From Marinomonas sp. TW1 (GTDB taxonomy: Bacteria > Pseudomonadota > Gammaproteobacteria > Pseudomonadales > Marinomonadaceae), in contig NZ_JSEE01000008.1 of the NCBI RefSeq assembly GCF_001625355.1, forward strand, positions 62,001 to 126,000: 64,000 nucleotides of DNA, written 5' to 3'. The translations under genes were made by a program, and so were the position numbers. The notes below the pieces were generated by a model, which saw nothing but the letters and a program-made list of their open reading frames with translations, did no database searches and was not told the DNA's origin. Within the stretch, counting starts at the first letter, position 1. Every line of letters begins with the position of its first letter. Positions 26,777 to 37,235 of this stretch are shown one piece after another.

Positions 26777-29077
26777 ATGGCTTTAATCAAAAAAAATATC
26801 TGGGCGGCCTTTTATCTGACCGCTGCCATTTGGTTGGTGTTTTTTGGGGCGGCGACTTTTGTTAGCTATCAAACCGTCTACGAAGAATACACCTCCGAAC
26901 AAAAAAGACTCATGGCACTTACTGCCAATTCCATACAGTCCATTTTACGTCAGTACGAGGTATTACTCGACTTAGTTGCCAAGGAAGTCATTGCCTATGG
27001 CGATCTTGCAGACAAGGAAACCATTCAAAATGTGATGGACTCAGTTGTGGAAGTGGACAACTCCATGCTGGGGGTTGGTCTTTTTCTACCTCATGGTGAT
27101 GTGTATGTTGCCTCATCTGGGGTGAAACTTCCGCCGAGTTTCAACATACTGTCTCAGCCTGAAAACCGTGACAGTTTCCAGCAAACGCTAGAAACCAATA
27201 GAATGGTGTTGGGACGAACCTATCAAAGTGACGTACTGAAATCCGTCGTTTTTCCTTTACGAAAATCGGTAGTGGACCAAGATGGCAACGTTCTGTTTGT
27301 CTTATCTACTGTGATCAACATCCCAAAAGGCTTCCGCTTTTTCTTCGACGGTGAGAGCAATCAAAGCAACAGTAACCTCTACCTCTATCGAGACAGTGAC
27401 CGTTATTTCCAAATGGTACTATCTCATCATGAAATAGATTCAGATATTTACAATTACCAGATCCCTCAGGCCGATCTTGATCACGCTTTCAACACATTAG
27501 AGCAGAAAAAAGGCCTGCGTAGACAGGAAATAAAACAAACCGAATTAGAAATTATCACAACCAGTGTCCAGCCAGGACCAACTGGTAAAGCGGTCAGTCG
27601 CTACATTGCCAAGTACGATTTGTGGGCGGAACTTAAATTAGACACAAGTTATGTAATGGGCTTGTTTTTCAAAGAACTACAAGTACTCATTGGCATTTTC
27701 GCAAGTTCTTTATTTCTCATTTTTTTGTTATTCAGAAGCGTAGCGAGCAATGAAAAACGCATTAAAAACGCTTTAGAACATCAAGCAAGCCATGACTATT
27801 TAACGGCACTTCACAATCGTTTCTATTTGGATCAACAACTCTCTTTAATGAAAAGAGACTCCCTGTATTACCTTATCTTCATTGACTTAGATAATTTCAA
27901 GGCCATCAATGATGGCTACGGTCACGAAGTCGGAGACAAAGTACTTTGCCTCGTTGCTGAAAGATTGCAGAGCTTAGTAAACTCAGAAGATGTACTGGTG
28001 CGTTACAGTGGTGATGAATTCATCATTGTGGTGTTTAACCAAGATGAGAGCAGCATAAATCTATTCTGCAAAGCCATTCAGAAGAATTTGGCGTTACCAG
28101 CACAAATTGGAGATTATCGCTTTGTTTTAAGCGCGAGTATCGGTATCGCGGCCTTCCCTGAAGACGGCCAAGATCTAGATGAATTAAAACGCTATGCCGA
28201 TCTCGCTATGTATGAAGCGAAGAAAACACGCAACACCATCACCTTCTTCCGAGAGGACTTCAAACAAGCTTATCAATATCGCGCACAAATGGAACAAGAA
28301 CTTAAAAAGGCTTTATTGCAGAATGAGCTGTACATGATGTATCAACCGCAAATTCGTCGTGATGGTAGCTCTTTTGGTGTAGAAGCCTTAGTTCGTTGGG
28401 AAAACAAATTACTAGGTTTTGTGCCACCAGATAAATTCATTGCCGTTGCCGAAGCCTGTGGCCTGATGTTACCCATTGGTGAATTTATCATTGATAAAAC
28501 GTTTACCGACATGACGGAAATCCAAAAAGAAACAGGCTTACCTGTGACCGTGTCGATCAATATTTCAGTACGGCAATTCCAGCACAATGAATTCTTTGAT
28601 AGATTGATTGAGTTGATGGAAAAACACACCTTTATTCACGTTGAATTAGTACTTGAGGTAACAGAGAACCTCTTTATTGACGATGTCATCGACATTCAAA
28701 ACCTAATGAAGAAAATACGTGAGAAAGGCATTCGCATCTCCTTAGACGATTTTGGTACAGGCTACTCGTCATTGAGCTTGTTAAATCAGTTGCCGATTGA
28801 TGAGCTTAAAATAGACAAAAGTTTTGTGGATGATATCACCACCAATAGCAACACCCTTGCGATGGTTGAAGGCATCATTGCGATTGCTAGAAGATTAAAC
28901 ATCACCACCGTAGTGGAAGGCGTGGAAAATGATGAACAGAGACAGGTCTTGGCTGACTTACAATGCGATATTTTCCAAGGCTATCATTTCTCTAAACCAT
29001 TAAAACTTGATGACTTAAAGACATTCATGACGAGCAATACGCATTTACTGAATGGTGACAACAACCCTTTCATCTGA
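26777..29077 (+). CDS. Membrane GGDEF-EAL cyclic di-GMP enzyme
   Basis: 766 residues: TM helix (about 9-31), periplasmic sensor region (about 32-290, Cache-like by position, not proven), second TM (about 296-316), GGDEF domain (about 335-500) and EAL domain (about 510-755). The cyclase motif at 411-415 reads SGDEF rather than GGDEF; the phosphodiesterase motif EALVRW begins at residue 536 and DDFGTGYSSL at 657, both intact. It is therefore at least a phosphodiesterase candidate; cyclase activity is uncertain. Stands alone between two terminators. Confidence 0.93.
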   Translation: MALIKKNIWAAFYLTAAIWLVFFGAATFVSYQTVYEEYTSEQKRLMALTANSIQSILRQYEVLLDLVAKEVIAYGDLADKETIQNVMDSVVEVDNSMLGVGLFLPHGDVYVASSGVKLPPSFNILSQPENRDSFQQTLETNRMVLGRTYQSDVLKSVVFPLRKSVVDQDGNVLFVLSTVINIPKGFRFFFDGESNQSNSNLYLYRDSDRYFQMVLSHHEIDSDIYNYQIPQADLDHAFNTLEQKKGLRRQEIKQTELEIITTSVQPGPTGKAVSRYIAKYDLWAELKLDTSYVMGLFFKELQVLIGIFASSLFLIFLLFRSVASNEKRIKNALEHQASHDYLTALHNRFYLDQQLSLMKRDSLYYLIFIDLDNFKAINDGYGHEVGDKVLCLVAERLQSLVNSEDVLVRYSGDEFIIVVFNQDESSINLFCKAIQKNLALPAQIGDYRFVLSASIGIAAFPEDGQDLDELKRYADLAMYEAKKTRNTITFFREDFKQAYQYRAQMEQELKKALLQNELYMMYQPQIRRDGSSFGVEALVRWENKLLGFVPPDKFIAVAEACGLMLPIGEFIIDKTFTDMTEIQKETGLPVTVSINISVRQFQHNEFFDRLIELMEKHTFIHVELVLEVTENLFIDDVIDIQNLMKKIREKGIRISLDDFGTGYSSLSLLNQLPIDELKIDKSFVDDITTNSNTLAMVEGIIAIARRLNITTVVEGVENDEQRQVLADLQCDIFQGYHFSKPLKLDDLKTFMTSNTHLLNGDNNPFI

Positions 29078-29095
29078 TTGCCCTTCTTAAAGCAC

Positions 29096-29126
29096 AAAAA
29101 AACCACCCATAAGGGTGGTTTTTTAA
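29096..29126. terminator. Bidirectional terminator between GGDEF/EAL gene and greA
   Basis: ACCACCC - ATAA - GGGTGGT with A run before and T run after; serves both convergent transcripts. Confidence 0.9.
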
Positions 29127-29148
29127 AGATCAGCCACATTAACGCAAT

Positions 29149-29628
29149 TTAAATGTACTCAACCTTCTCAATTTCATATACCGCTTCGCCGCTAGGAATT
29201 TTAACAGCCACTTCGTCGCCTTCTTCCTTGCCGATAATGGCTTTGGCAATAGGAGACGCATATGAAATTTTCTTCACTTTCACATCCGCTTCGTCATCCC
29301 CAACGATCTGATAAGTCACCGTATCTTCTGTATCAACATTATACAGCGTAACGGTTGTGCCAAAGACAACCTTACCAGTTGCAGGAATCGACTTAACATC
29401 AATCACTTGTGAATCAGACAGCTTACCTTCGATCTCTTTAATACGACCTTCCGTAAAGCCTTGCTCTTCACGAGCAGCATGATATTCCGCGTTTTCTTTT
29501 AAGTCGCCATGCTCTCGCGCTGTTGCAATGTCTGCAATAACGCGAGGACGGACAACAGCTTTCAAGTGATTCAGCTCTTCTCTAAGACGAGCTTCACCCT
29601 CTACTGTCATTGGAACTTTTTTCATCAT
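29149..29628 (-). CDS. greA: Transcription elongation factor GreA
   Basis: Rescues backtracked RNA polymerase by stimulating transcript cleavage. 159 residues: N-terminal coiled coil ([17 protein letters not shown] ... [19 protein letters not shown]) with the acidic tip, then the FKBP-like domain ([32 protein letters not shown]). The start overlaps the carB stop (ATGA), so it is the third gene of a carA-carB-greA operon as in Pseudomonas. Confidence 0.97.
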   Translation of the reverse strand: MMKKVPMTVEGEARLREELNHLKAVVRPRVIADIATAREHGDLKENAEYHAAREEQGFTEGRIKEIEGKLSDSQVIDVKSIPATGKVVFGTTVTLYNVDTEDTVTYQIVGDDEADVKVKKISYASPIAKAIIGKEEGDEVAVKIPSGEAVYEIEKVEYI

Positions 29629-32600
29629 TTCCCCAAGTGCAAATCTTGTAATCTTCTGACTTTGGTTTCGCCGGTTAGGCCAATAGCCAAACTCGTCGCC
29701 TCAGCGCCAGCCAATGTCGTAGTGTAACAAACCTTGCGCTGTAATGCTGTACGACGAATCAAAGAAGAATCCGTAATCGCTTGAGTGCCTGACGTGGTGT
29801 TAATAATGTAATCAATTTCGCCGTTCTTCATCATATCAACAATGTGAGGGCGACCTTCATTCACTTTATTAACTTTGCGCACTTCGACGCCATGTTCCGT
29901 CAAATATTTCGCCGTGCCTTCTGTACCCACTAGATCAAAGCCCAGCTCAGCAAGACGTTGAGCAACTGCGACGGCACCTTCTTTGTCCATGTCACGAACA
30001 CTGATAAATGCGCGTCCTGATGTTGGCAATTCTGTACCACCACCCAATACCGCTTTGCCAAAGGCTTCAGCAAATGTATCGCCAACCCCCATGACTTCAC
30101 CAGTGGATTTCATTTCAGGCCCAAGAATTGGGTCTACCCCTTGGAACTTATTAAATGGGAATACCGCTTCTTTAACACTGTAATAAGAAGGAATAATCTC
30201 TTCAGTGAAACCTAGTTCAACAAGAGTTTTACCTGCCATCACCAAGGCTGCAACTTGCGCCAAAGAACGACCGATACACTTAGACACGAATGGCACAGTA
30301 CGTGATGCACGAGGGTTGACCTCGATGACGTAAATCTCTCCGTCTTGAACCGCTAGCTGAGTGTTCATCAAACCGATCACACCTAACTCAAGCGCCATGT
30401 TCTTAATCATCTCGCGAATGCGATCTTGTGTCTCAGCAGGCAGCGAGTAAGGTGGCAATGAACAGGCCGAATCACCAGAGTGAACCCCAGCTTGTTCGAT
30501 GTGCTGCATAATACCGCCAATCACCACTTGCTCACCGTCAGACACACAGTCGATGTCGATTTCGATGGCCGCATTTAGAAAGTGATCAAGCAATACTGGG
30601 CTGTCATTAGACACTTTCACGGCCGTTGTCATATAACGAGTCAGTTCTTTCTCGTTGTAGACGATTTCCATTGCGCGACCGCCCAAAACATAAGATGGGC
30701 GAACCACTAATGGGTAACCGATTTCAGCCGCTTTCACAATGGCTTGCTCTGTAGAACGAACCGTTGCATTGTTAGGCTGTTTGTAACCAAGACGCTGGAT
30801 CATGCTTTGGAAACGCTCACGATCTTCCGCACGGTCAATGGCTTCTGGAGTGGTACCAATAATTGGCACACCTTCGTTTTGCAAAGCACGAGCAATCTTC
30901 AATGGCGTTTGTCCACCGAACTGTACAATCACACCTTTTGGCTTCTCAGTACGCACGATTTCCAATACGTCTTCCAAGGTAACCGGCTCAAAGTACAAAC
31001 GATCCGATGTGTCGTAATCCGTTGATACTGTCTCTGGGTTACAGTTCACCATAATGGTTTCGTAACCGTCTTCACGCAAACCAAGCGCCGCGTGCACACA
31101 ACAGTAATCAAATTCGATACCTTGACCGATACGGTTAGGCCCACCACCTAAAATGATGACCTTGTCTTTGTCACTTGGGGCGGCTTCACACTCGTCTTCA
31201 TAAGAAGAATACATGTAGGCGGTATTTGTCGCGAACTCAGCGGCACAAGTATCAACTCGCTTGTAAACCGGATGCACATCCAACAAATAACGACGCTCAC
31301 GCAAGGATTTTTCAGTCACTTGCAGCAAATCCGCAAGACGCGCATCCGAGAAGCCCTTACGCTTCAAGCGACGCATCACGTCAAACGTCATGTCCGACAA
31401 ACCTTTGTTAGACAAGGTCATTTCTTCTTTGATCAAGTCTTCGATCTGTACCAAGAACCAAGGATCCACGCCTGTCACGGCATACAATTCGTCAACCGTC
31501 ATACCTGCACGGAAACCATCGCCAATGTACCAAATGCGGTCAGCGCCAGGAGATTGCAGCTCATGAGACAATTTCTCTTTGCTGTTTTCTTCTGCCATGT
31601 CCAACTGAGGATTAAAACCGTCAGAGCCGGTTTCCAAACCACGTAGGGCTTTCTGCAAAGACTCTTGGAAGCTACGGCCAATCGCCATCACTTCACCCAC
31701 TGACTTCATTTGCGTCGTAAGTCGATCGTTCGCCGTTGGGAATTTCTCAAAGGTAAAGCGAGGAATCTTAGTCACAACATAGTCAATCGCAGGCTCAAAG
31801 CTCGCTGGTGTTTGACCGCCAGTGATGTCGTTCTGCAACTCATCCAGCGTGTAACCAATGGCCAATTTCGCCGCGATCTTGGCAATCGGGAAACCCGTCG
31901 CTTTGGATGCCAAAGCCGATGAACGAGACACACGAGGGTTCATTTCGATGACCACGAGGCGACCCGTTTGCGGGTCCATACCAAACTGTACGTTCGAACC
32001 ACCGGTTTCAACACCAATTTCACGCAATACCGCTAGAGAAGCGTTACGCATGATTTGGTATTCTTTGTCCGTCAAAGTTTGTGCTGGTGCCACTGTGATG
32101 GAGTCACCCGTGTGAACCCCCATGGCATCGAAGTTTTCAATGGCACAAACAATAATACAATTGTCTTTTTTGTCTCGTACCACTTCCATTTCGTATTCTT
32201 TCCAACCGATCAAAGATTCATCGATTAGCAATTCATTGGTTGGCGACAAATCCAAACCACGAGTACAAATTTCTTCAAACTCTTCCATGTTGTAAGCGAT
32301 ACCACCACCGGTACCGCCCATGGTGAAAGAAGGACGAATGATACAAGGGAAGCCTACTTCACTTTGTACTTTCAAGGCCTCTTCCATGTTATGAGCGATG
32401 CCAGCACGAGGACATTCTAGGCCAATTGATTTCATCGCTTGGTCAAAACGATTGCGGTCTTCTGCTTTGTCGATCGCATCCGCGGTCGCACCAATCATTT
32501 CAACATTGTATTTTTCTAAAACACCATGACGCTCTAAATCCAGCGCACAGTTCAATGCCGTTTGCCCACCCATGGTTGGCAACACCGCATCTGGACGCTC

Positions 32601-32840
32601 TTTTTCAATGATTTTTTCAACGGTTTTCCACTCAATCGGTTCGATGTAAGTGGCATCCGCCATCACTGGATCCGTCATGATGGTAGCTGGGTTAGAGTTC
32701 ACCAAGATAACGCGGAAACCTTCTTCGCGCAGGGCTTTACAGGCTTGCGCACCTGAGTAATCAAACTCACAGGCTTGACCGATTACAATTGGGCCGGCAC
32801 CTAAAATTAAGACGCTTTTTATGTCAGTACGTTTTGGCAT
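29625..32840 (-). CDS. carB: Carbamoyl-phosphate synthase large subunit
   Basis: Makes carbamoyl phosphate for pyrimidines and arginine. 1071 residues, two homologous ATP-grasp halves ([19 protein letters not shown], then [19 protein letters not shown]) and a C-terminal allosteric MGS-like domain ([18 protein letters not shown]). Full family length, no defects seen. Twenty bases after carA. Confidence 0.98.
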   Translation of the reverse strand: MPKRTDIKSVLILGAGPIVIGQACEFDYSGAQACKALREEGFRVILVNSNPATIMTDPVMADATYIEPIEWKTVEKIIEKERPDAVLPTMGGQTALNCALDLERHGVLEKYNVEMIGATADAIDKAEDRNRFDQAMKSIGLECPRAGIAHNMEEALKVQSEVGFPCIIRPSFTMGGTGGGIAYNMEEFEEICTRGLDLSPTNELLIDESLIGWKEYEMEVVRDKKDNCIIVCAIENFDAMGVHTGDSITVAPAQTLTDKEYQIMRNASLAVLREIGVETGGSNVQFGMDPQTGRLVVIEMNPRVSRSSALASKATGFPIAKIAAKLAIGYTLDELQNDITGGQTPASFEPAIDYVVTKIPRFTFEKFPTANDRLTTQMKSVGEVMAIGRSFQESLQKALRGLETGSDGFNPQLDMAEENSKEKLSHELQSPGADRIWYIGDGFRAGMTVDELYAVTGVDPWFLVQIEDLIKEEMTLSNKGLSDMTFDVMRRLKRKGFSDARLADLLQVTEKSLRERRYLLDVHPVYKRVDTCAAEFATNTAYMYSSYEDECEAAPSDKDKVIILGGGPNRIGQGIEFDYCCVHAALGLREDGYETIMVNCNPETVSTDYDTSDRLYFEPVTLEDVLEIVRTEKPKGVIVQFGGQTPLKIARALQNEGVPIIGTTPEAIDRAEDRERFQSMIQRLGYKQPNNATVRSTEQAIVKAAEIGYPLVVRPSYVLGGRAMEIVYNEKELTRYMTTAVKVSNDSPVLLDHFLNAAIEIDIDCVSDGEQVVIGGIMQHIEQAGVHSGDSACSLPPYSLPAETQDRIREMIKNMALELGVIGLMNTQLAVQDGEIYVIEVNPRASRTVPFVSKCIGRSLAQVAALVMAGKTLVELGFTEEIIPSYYSVKEAVFPFNKFQGVDPILGPEMKSTGEVMGVGDTFAEAFGKAVLGGGTELPTSGRAFISVRDMDKEGAVAVAQRLAELGFDLVGTEGTAKYLTEHGVEVRKVNKVNEGRPHIVDMMKNGEIDYIINTTSGTQAITDSSLIRRTALQRKVCYTTTLAGAEATSLAIGLTGETKVRRLQDLHLGK

Positions 32841-32860
32841 AATCTTTCGTTCCGCTCCTT

Positions 32861-33991
32861 TTAGGCTTTTGAGGCTTTGATGTTGTCAATAAATTGGTCG
32901 AACAAAGGCGCAACGTCATGTGGCCCTGGGCTCGCTTCTGGGTGACCTTGGAAGCTGAACGCTTTCTTATCGGTTCGACTAATTCCCTGCAAAGAGCCAT
33001 CAAACAGAGACTTATGAGTCATCTCCAAGTTGGCAGGCAAGCTGTCTTCATCCACTGCAAAACCGTGGTTTTGACTAGTGATCATCACAGTACCTTGTTT
33101 GATGTCTTGAACTGGGTGGTTGGCACCGTGGTGACCAAACTTCATTTTCTTCGTCTTAGCTCCACTGGCCAGCGCCAACAATTGGTGACCAAGACAAATA
33201 CCGAAGACAGGCACATCGGTTTCTAAAATCGCTTTAATTGCGGTGATTGCGTAATCACATGGCTCTGGGTCACCAGGTCCGTTTGATAGGAAAACGCCAT
33301 CTGGGTTCAGAGCCAACACATCACTGGCTGGTGTTTTCGCTGGTACAACTGTCAAGCGGCAACCACGCTCAACCAGCATGCGTAGAATATTTCGTTTTAC
33401 ACCGAAGTCATAGGCAACAACATGAAATTCGGAGTTTTCTGGTGTGGTGTGACCTTTAACAAGATCCCAAGTAGACTCAGTCCACTGGTAAGCTTCTTGT
33501 ACCGTCACTTCTTTTGCCAAATCCATTCCCTTTAGACCAGGGAAGGCACGTGCCGCTGCAATGGCTTCTTCTTCGTTGATGTTATCACCAGCCATGATAC
33601 AACCAGCTTGTGCACCTTTTTCGCGAAGAATACGTGTTAATTTACGAGTATCAATATCCGCGATACCAACCACACCCTTGCGAGTTAAGTAGTCAGACAA
33701 CGTCTCTTCTTTACGCCAGCTGCTGGCCATTAAAGGTAAATCACGAATAATTAAACCCGAACACCACACTTGGTTGGACTCTTCATCTTCAGAGTTAACA
33801 CCTGTATTACCAATATGTGGATAGGTCAAAGTGACCATTTGTCGAGCATAGGAAGGATCAGTAAGAATTTCTTGATAACCAGTCATTGAGGTGTTGAATA
33901 CCACCTCTGCGGTTGAGGAGCCATCCGCTCCGATCGACACGCCCTTAAAAATTGTGCCGTCTTCCAGAGCTAGAATCGCTGATGTTGCCAA
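32861..33991 (-). CDS. carA: Carbamoyl-phosphate synthase small (glutaminase) subunit
   Basis: Hydrolyses glutamine and channels ammonia to CarB. 376 residues from a TTG at 33991 ([15 protein letters not shown]), which has GGGAGG five bases before it and aligns with the E. coli N-terminus; a longer frame from ATG 34051 runs back through the leader hairpin and is unlikely. [19 protein letters not shown] and the class I glutaminase Cys in [10 protein letters not shown] are present. The leader carries a terminator-like hairpin and an ArgR-like box. Confidence 0.96.
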   Translation of the reverse strand: MATSAILALEDGTIFKGVSIGADGSSTAEVVFNTSMTGYQEILTDPSYARQMVTLTYPHIGNTGVNSEDEESNQVWCSGLIIRDLPLMASSWRKEETLSDYLTRKGVVGIADIDTRKLTRILREKGAQAGCIMAGDNINEEEAIAAARAFPGLKGMDLAKEVTVQEAYQWTESTWDLVKGHTTPENSEFHVVAYDFGVKRNILRMLVERGCRLTVVPAKTPASDVLALNPDGVFLSNGPGDPEPCDYAITAIKAILETDVPVFGICLGHQLLALASGAKTKKMKFGHHGANHPVQDIKQGTVMITSQNHGFAVDEDSLPANLEMTHKSLFDGSLQGISRTDKKAFSFQGHPEASPGPHDVAPLFDQFIDNIKASKA

Positions 33992-34024
33992 AGGAACCTC
34001 CCGTTTAGAGCCTATCAGGTTGCA

Positions 34025-34061
34025 AAAAAGCGAGACGAACCGGCGGCCCATCTCGCTTTTA
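34025..34061 (-). terminator. Terminator-like hairpin in the carA leader (possible attenuator)
   Basis: On the minus strand, perfect 10-base arms AAAAGCGAGA / TCTCGCTTTT with a GC-rich 15-base loop, followed by further T residues, ending about 35 bases before the carA start. It may be a transcription attenuator for carAB or simply the end of the upstream DJ-1 gene; its distance of about 180 bases from that gene's stop favours the former. Confidence 0.6.
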
Positions 34062-34226
34062 AGAAATTGCGTTTTTGCCGTCTATCCATCGTCAAAATGT
34101 AGATGGATCTCGCGTTCAAAAAATCTGCCTAATTTTACTCTGAACTGGCTTAACCGTCCACCTAAGAATGGGGCTGATATGGTGAAAAACAGCCTATTTT
34201 TACGGTTTTTAACTAACCCTTTGGTC

Positions 34227-34242
34227 AAGAATAAATATTCTT
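34227..34242. promoter_or_regulatory. ArgR-like operator upstream of carA
   Basis: Perfect 16-base palindrome AAGAATAAATATTCTT. It matches the ARG-box pattern TGAAT-N4-ATTCA except for one symmetric position in each half. It overlaps a TTGACC element on the minus strand that could be the -35 of the carA promoter, fitting arginine repression of carAB known in other gammaproteobacteria. Confidence 0.5.
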
Positions 34243-34793
34243 TAACACAACAGACCATCAGCGACTTTTTGTGCCTCTTCATAGCCTTTGAGATTTGCCA
34301 ACAAAGTCAGTGCAAACGCCATGGAAACGGCTGGTCCTTTCGCGGTTAAAATATTGCCATCCATCACCACAGGTTCGTCCGCTAAATATTCTGCGCCGGT
34401 TAAACCCGATTCAAAACCTGGGTAACACGTCGCTTGTTTGTCCACGACAAAACCATGCGTGCCTAAGACCAATGCTGGCGATGCACAAATCGCCGCCAAT
34501 AGGGCATCTTGAATATCGTGTTTTTCCAACAAATCCACCAGCATCTTACAATCACGAAGGTGCTCAGCCCCTGGCATGCCACCGGGTAAAGCGATGGCAT
34601 CGAACATTTTTTCGGCGTGCTCACTCAACAGAGAGTCCGCCGTCAACTGACAACCATGCGCCAAGGTCACATCCGTTGTTTCGTGGACACTGGCAACCGT
34701 TACCTCTACACCGCCACGCCTCAGCACATCAATAATAGTAATGGCTTCAATGTCTTCGCTGCCATTGGCGACTGGTACCAATACTTGGGTCAT
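34242..34793 (-). CDS. DJ-1/PfpI family protein (YajL-like)
   Basis: 183 residues from the ATG at 34793, which has GAAGAGGA at good spacing. MTQVLVPVANGSEDIEA provides the conserved Glu, ALPGGMPGAEHLRD the family loop and AAICASPALVLG the nucleophilic Cys at about residue 105. YajL/DJ-1 members are linked to oxidative-stress chaperone, glyoxalase or deglycase activity, which is debated. It follows rimI by only 4 bases, so holD-rimI-DJ-1 are probably one transcript. Confidence 0.88.
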   Translation of the reverse strand: MTQVLVPVANGSEDIEAITIIDVLRRGGVEVTVASVHETTDVTLAHGCQLTADSLLSEHAEKMFDAIALPGGMPGAEHLRDCKMLVDLLEKHDIQDALLAAICASPALVLGTHGFVVDKQATCYPGFESGLTGAEYLADEPVVMDGNILTAKGPAVSMAFALTLLANLKGYEEAQKVADGLLC

Positions 34794-34797
34794 TTTT

Positions 34798-35283
34798 TTA
34801 TCCTCTTCCAACAGGGGTAACTAATGTATACAAGCAAGCCGCTTCACGACCCGTCTCTGTTTGATAATAGTGTTTACGGCGCCCAACTAACTCAAAACCC
34901 AGAGCCTCATACAAATGCATCGCCGCCAAGTTTGATTCCCGAACTTCTAATAAAAATTCCGCAACGCCTTGTTGGTTCAAACTGTCTAGCCAATGCCCCA
35001 CCAGTTGCTTAGCGATCCCTTGTCGACGCACACTGGAATCCACCAAAATCAGCTCCAGCTCAGATTGATCCACACATCTAGAGGCGGTCAGCCAAGCAAG
35101 GATGGTGCTGGGACTTTGTGCTTGGCACATCACCCAATTTATGCGAACTTCCAAAGCATCAGCCACTAAGGTGGGGCCCCAAGGATGAGGGTTTGAATGT
35201 TTGTCCAAGTGTTCGAGACCTAATACATCAGATTCAACAGCTGGACGAATCATATAGGTAGAATTCATAGATAGACGCCACAT
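34798..35283 (-). CDS. rimI: Ribosomal protein alanine N-acetyltransferase-like GNAT
   Basis: GNAT acetyltransferase of about 161 residues; the acetyl-CoA loop is VRRQGIAKQLVGHWL and the C-terminal NLAAMHLYEALGFELVGRRKHYY is the typical RimI ending. RimI acetylates the N-terminus of ribosomal protein S18 in E. coli. Alternative starts at residues 6 and 11 exist. Adjacent to a holD-like gene, the same pair as E. coli holD-rimI. Confidence 0.9.
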   Translation of the reverse strand: MWRLSMNSTYMIRPAVESDVLGLEHLDKHSNPHPWGPTLVADALEVRINWVMCQAQSPSTILAWLTASRCVDQSELELILVDSSVRRQGIAKQLVGHWLDSLNQQGVAEFLLEVRESNLAAMHLYEALGFELVGRRKHYYQTETGREAACLYTLVTPVGRG

Positions 35284-35292
35284 TTCATTGTA

Positions 35293-36141
35293 TTAATGGG
35301 ACGAAAAGAAACTCGTTTGCATGCTATTCCAAGCTTCCTTCCGTAACTCAGGAATTCGATGTAACTCAGATAAACTCACAATCCTAGCCGTTGGATAGGA
35401 TTTTAAAGGACTGCTGTTCGGTAAATCGTCCATTAACTGGGCAATTTTACTGCCCGCTAACACCAACTTAGCCTCAGGTAAAAAGTCTTGAGTCCAACGC
35501 TGGACTGAGGATTCCAACGCGCCAATCAACCAATCGGTTCGATTTAAAAAGTGCGGATTTTTCAATGTGCCCGGCCAAGTAAATGCATAGCGCTGCCAGT
35601 TTTCAACAGGGTCTTTTAATAAGGCTTGCGCCATTTTCAACGCCAACTGATCCACTTCTTCTTGCTGCGAAAATACCGCCGGCACATCACTCAAAATTAA
35701 CAACTTACTCGACAAGGCATACGCTCTAAGCTCAATCGACGATACCTGGGTCAAATGAATGTCCGTCGCCACCTCGATATCGACCGCCAACTCTTCAATC
35801 GGCTGCAAGTCTTCCACAATGATTTCAGGCGCTGCATTTAACTGCTCACGCAAATTGGAAACAGACTGTTGTTTCTCTTGCGGATCTAACATCACAGGAG
35901 GCTGAGCCGCTTTGGCCGAGAAGCCGGACACCTTATCATGCTCAGAAACAGGCGACAGCGTCTCGTCTAGGGTTTTAGAGTCCGTCAACACATTGCCTTG
36001 AGCTTGCCAAGGTTGCGCAGGGAGATACACTTGCCCCACAACATCTTCCACACCATTCAGCCAAGTCACCACCCCCATTTGTGCAAGGCACTGGGTTTGA
36101 AACGCATGCTGTGACGATAATTCGCGTAAGCGATTACTCAT
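35293..36141 (-). CDS. holD: Enlarged DNA polymerase III psi-like subunit
   Basis: 282 residues, twice the length of E. coli psi (137). The N-terminal segment QTQCLAQMGVVTWLNG resembles psi LQQLGITQW, the central LLILSDVPAVFSQQEEVD resembles the LVMVANDLPAL strand, and the C-terminal VSLSELHRIPELRKEAWNSM resembles ALTDLRANPTARAALWQQI. A long acidic, low-complexity linker (about 45-130) separates the N-terminal motif from the core. The position directly upstream of rimI supports the call; pseudomonads also have a longer, cryptic psi here, from memory. Assignment rests on short motifs, so moderate confidence. Confidence 0.68.
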   Translation of the reverse strand: MSNRLRELSSQHAFQTQCLAQMGVVTWLNGVEDVVGQVYLPAQPWQAQGNVLTDSKTLDETLSPVSEHDKVSGFSAKAAQPPVMLDPQEKQQSVSNLREQLNAAPEIIVEDLQPIEELAVDIEVATDIHLTQVSSIELRAYALSSKLLILSDVPAVFSQQEEVDQLALKMAQALLKDPVENWQRYAFTWPGTLKNPHFLNRTDWLIGALESSVQRWTQDFLPEAKLVLAGSKIAQLMDDLPNSSPLKSYPTARIVSLSELHRIPELRKEAWNSMQTSFFSSH

Positions 36142-36332
36142 AATAGGAATGACTCATCCGTGGCGGTGGTAAATTAGGACTATTTAGAATAACCAGAATA
36201 TACGCGTTTCCTTGCTTAGATGCTACCGAACAGGCGGTTCCGCATAGTGTCGAATGGGACAAAGGTGTATAATCTTCAACGAATATCAAATCGATAGTGC
36301 CCTTTCAACCGTTTCTCTAAAAGGTAATCATC

Positions 36333-37121
36333 ATGCATTCTTTGCTGTCCCGTTTGGCTTTAGTGGCTAGCTTATTTATCGCCAGTGCAAGTCAAGCTGC
36401 TGCTCTCCCCGATCTTCAAGGCCGTACTATTCTAGCCGTTACCGAAAACGCCTATACACCGCTGAATTTTGTCGATGCCAACACAGGGCAAGGCATAGGC
36501 TGGGAATACGATGCCATGAATGAGATAGGAAAACGCTTGAACGCGAATATTGAGTGGCATTTAAGCAGCTGGGACGCCATGATCCAAGCCGTGAAACAAG
36601 GTCAATACGACATCGGCATGGATGGCATTACCATTAATGCCGAACGAGCTCAGCAAATTAATTTCTCCATTCCCTACATGACCTCACAACAGTTCATGTT
36701 AGTCAGAGCGGACGAAGATCGATTTAGCGATGCCAAAAGTTTTGCTGCTAATGACGACCTACACTTTGGAGCACAAGCTGGCACCACGAACTTCTATGTG
36801 GCCGTATACGATGTGTTAGATGGTAATGAAGACAACCCTCGCATCACTTTATTAGAAACGTTTGGGGCTTCCGTTCAAGCCTTGAAATCCGGTGACGTTG
36901 ACAGTGTCCTAATGGATGCCACATCGGCACGCGGATACATAGGCGCTAACCCTGGCGCGTTTAAAATTGTCGGCGGCCCACTCGGCACAGAAGATTTCGG
37001 TTTTATTTTCACACCTGGATCGGACCTAGTCGAGCCGGTGAATGCGGCAATTCGAAGCATGAAGACAGATGGCACTTTAGATGCATTAAACAAGAAATGG
37101 TTTTTCGACTATAACCAATAA
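36333..37121 (+). CDS. Amino-acid ABC transporter periplasmic binding protein
   Basis: Family 3 (HisJ/GlnH type) solute-binding protein, 262 residues. Signal peptide with hydrophobic core about residues 7-20 and AxA cleavage near residue 24. Visible features: [37 protein letters not shown] and the C-terminal [11 protein letters not shown]. The amino acid bound cannot be told. AAGG precedes the ATG. Followed by a permease gene after a terminator-like hairpin; no ATPase gene is present. Confidence 0.92.
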   Translation: MHSLLSRLALVASLFIASASQAAALPDLQGRTILAVTENAYTPLNFVDANTGQGIGWEYDAMNEIGKRLNANIEWHLSSWDAMIQAVKQGQYDIGMDGITINAERAQQINFSIPYMTSQQFMLVRADEDRFSDAKSFAANDDLHFGAQAGTTNFYVAVYDVLDGNEDNPRITLLETFGASVQALKSGDVDSVLMDATSARGYIGANPGAFKIVGGPLGTEDFGFIFTPGSDLVEPVNAAIRSMKTDGTLDALNKKWFFDYNQ

Positions 37122-37169
37122 TCCACCTGTTATCGTTTAAGCGACTATGACGCCGCCGTAACATGACCA

Positions 37170-37217
37170 ACACCTCACCAATCATCGGCTAAAACCCTTT
37201 GTCGGTGAGGTTTTATT
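37170..37217 (+). terminator. Hairpin between binding protein and permease genes
   Basis: CCTCACC / GGTGAGG stem with a 24-base loop followed by TTTTATTAT, 50 bases after the binding-protein gene. Likely a partial terminator that leaves more binding protein than permease mRNA. Confidence 0.6.
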
Positions 37218-37235
37218 ATGATCAACAACTGAAAT

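Noticed and set aside
34051-34060. Upstream ATG (34051) as carA start
   Set aside because: It would translate through the leader hairpin; TTG 33991 has a strong ribosome site and matches the family N-terminus.
34214-34229. TTGACCA half-site near carA as a RutR operator
   Set aside because: The second half does not match (GGGTTAG instead of TGGTCAA), so RutR control of carAB as in E. coli is not supported here.
34082-34282. 66-codon minus-strand frame between the DJ-1 gene and carA
   Set aside because: It overlaps the DJ-1 gene and the ArgR-like box, has no recognisable motif and lacks a convincing ribosome site.
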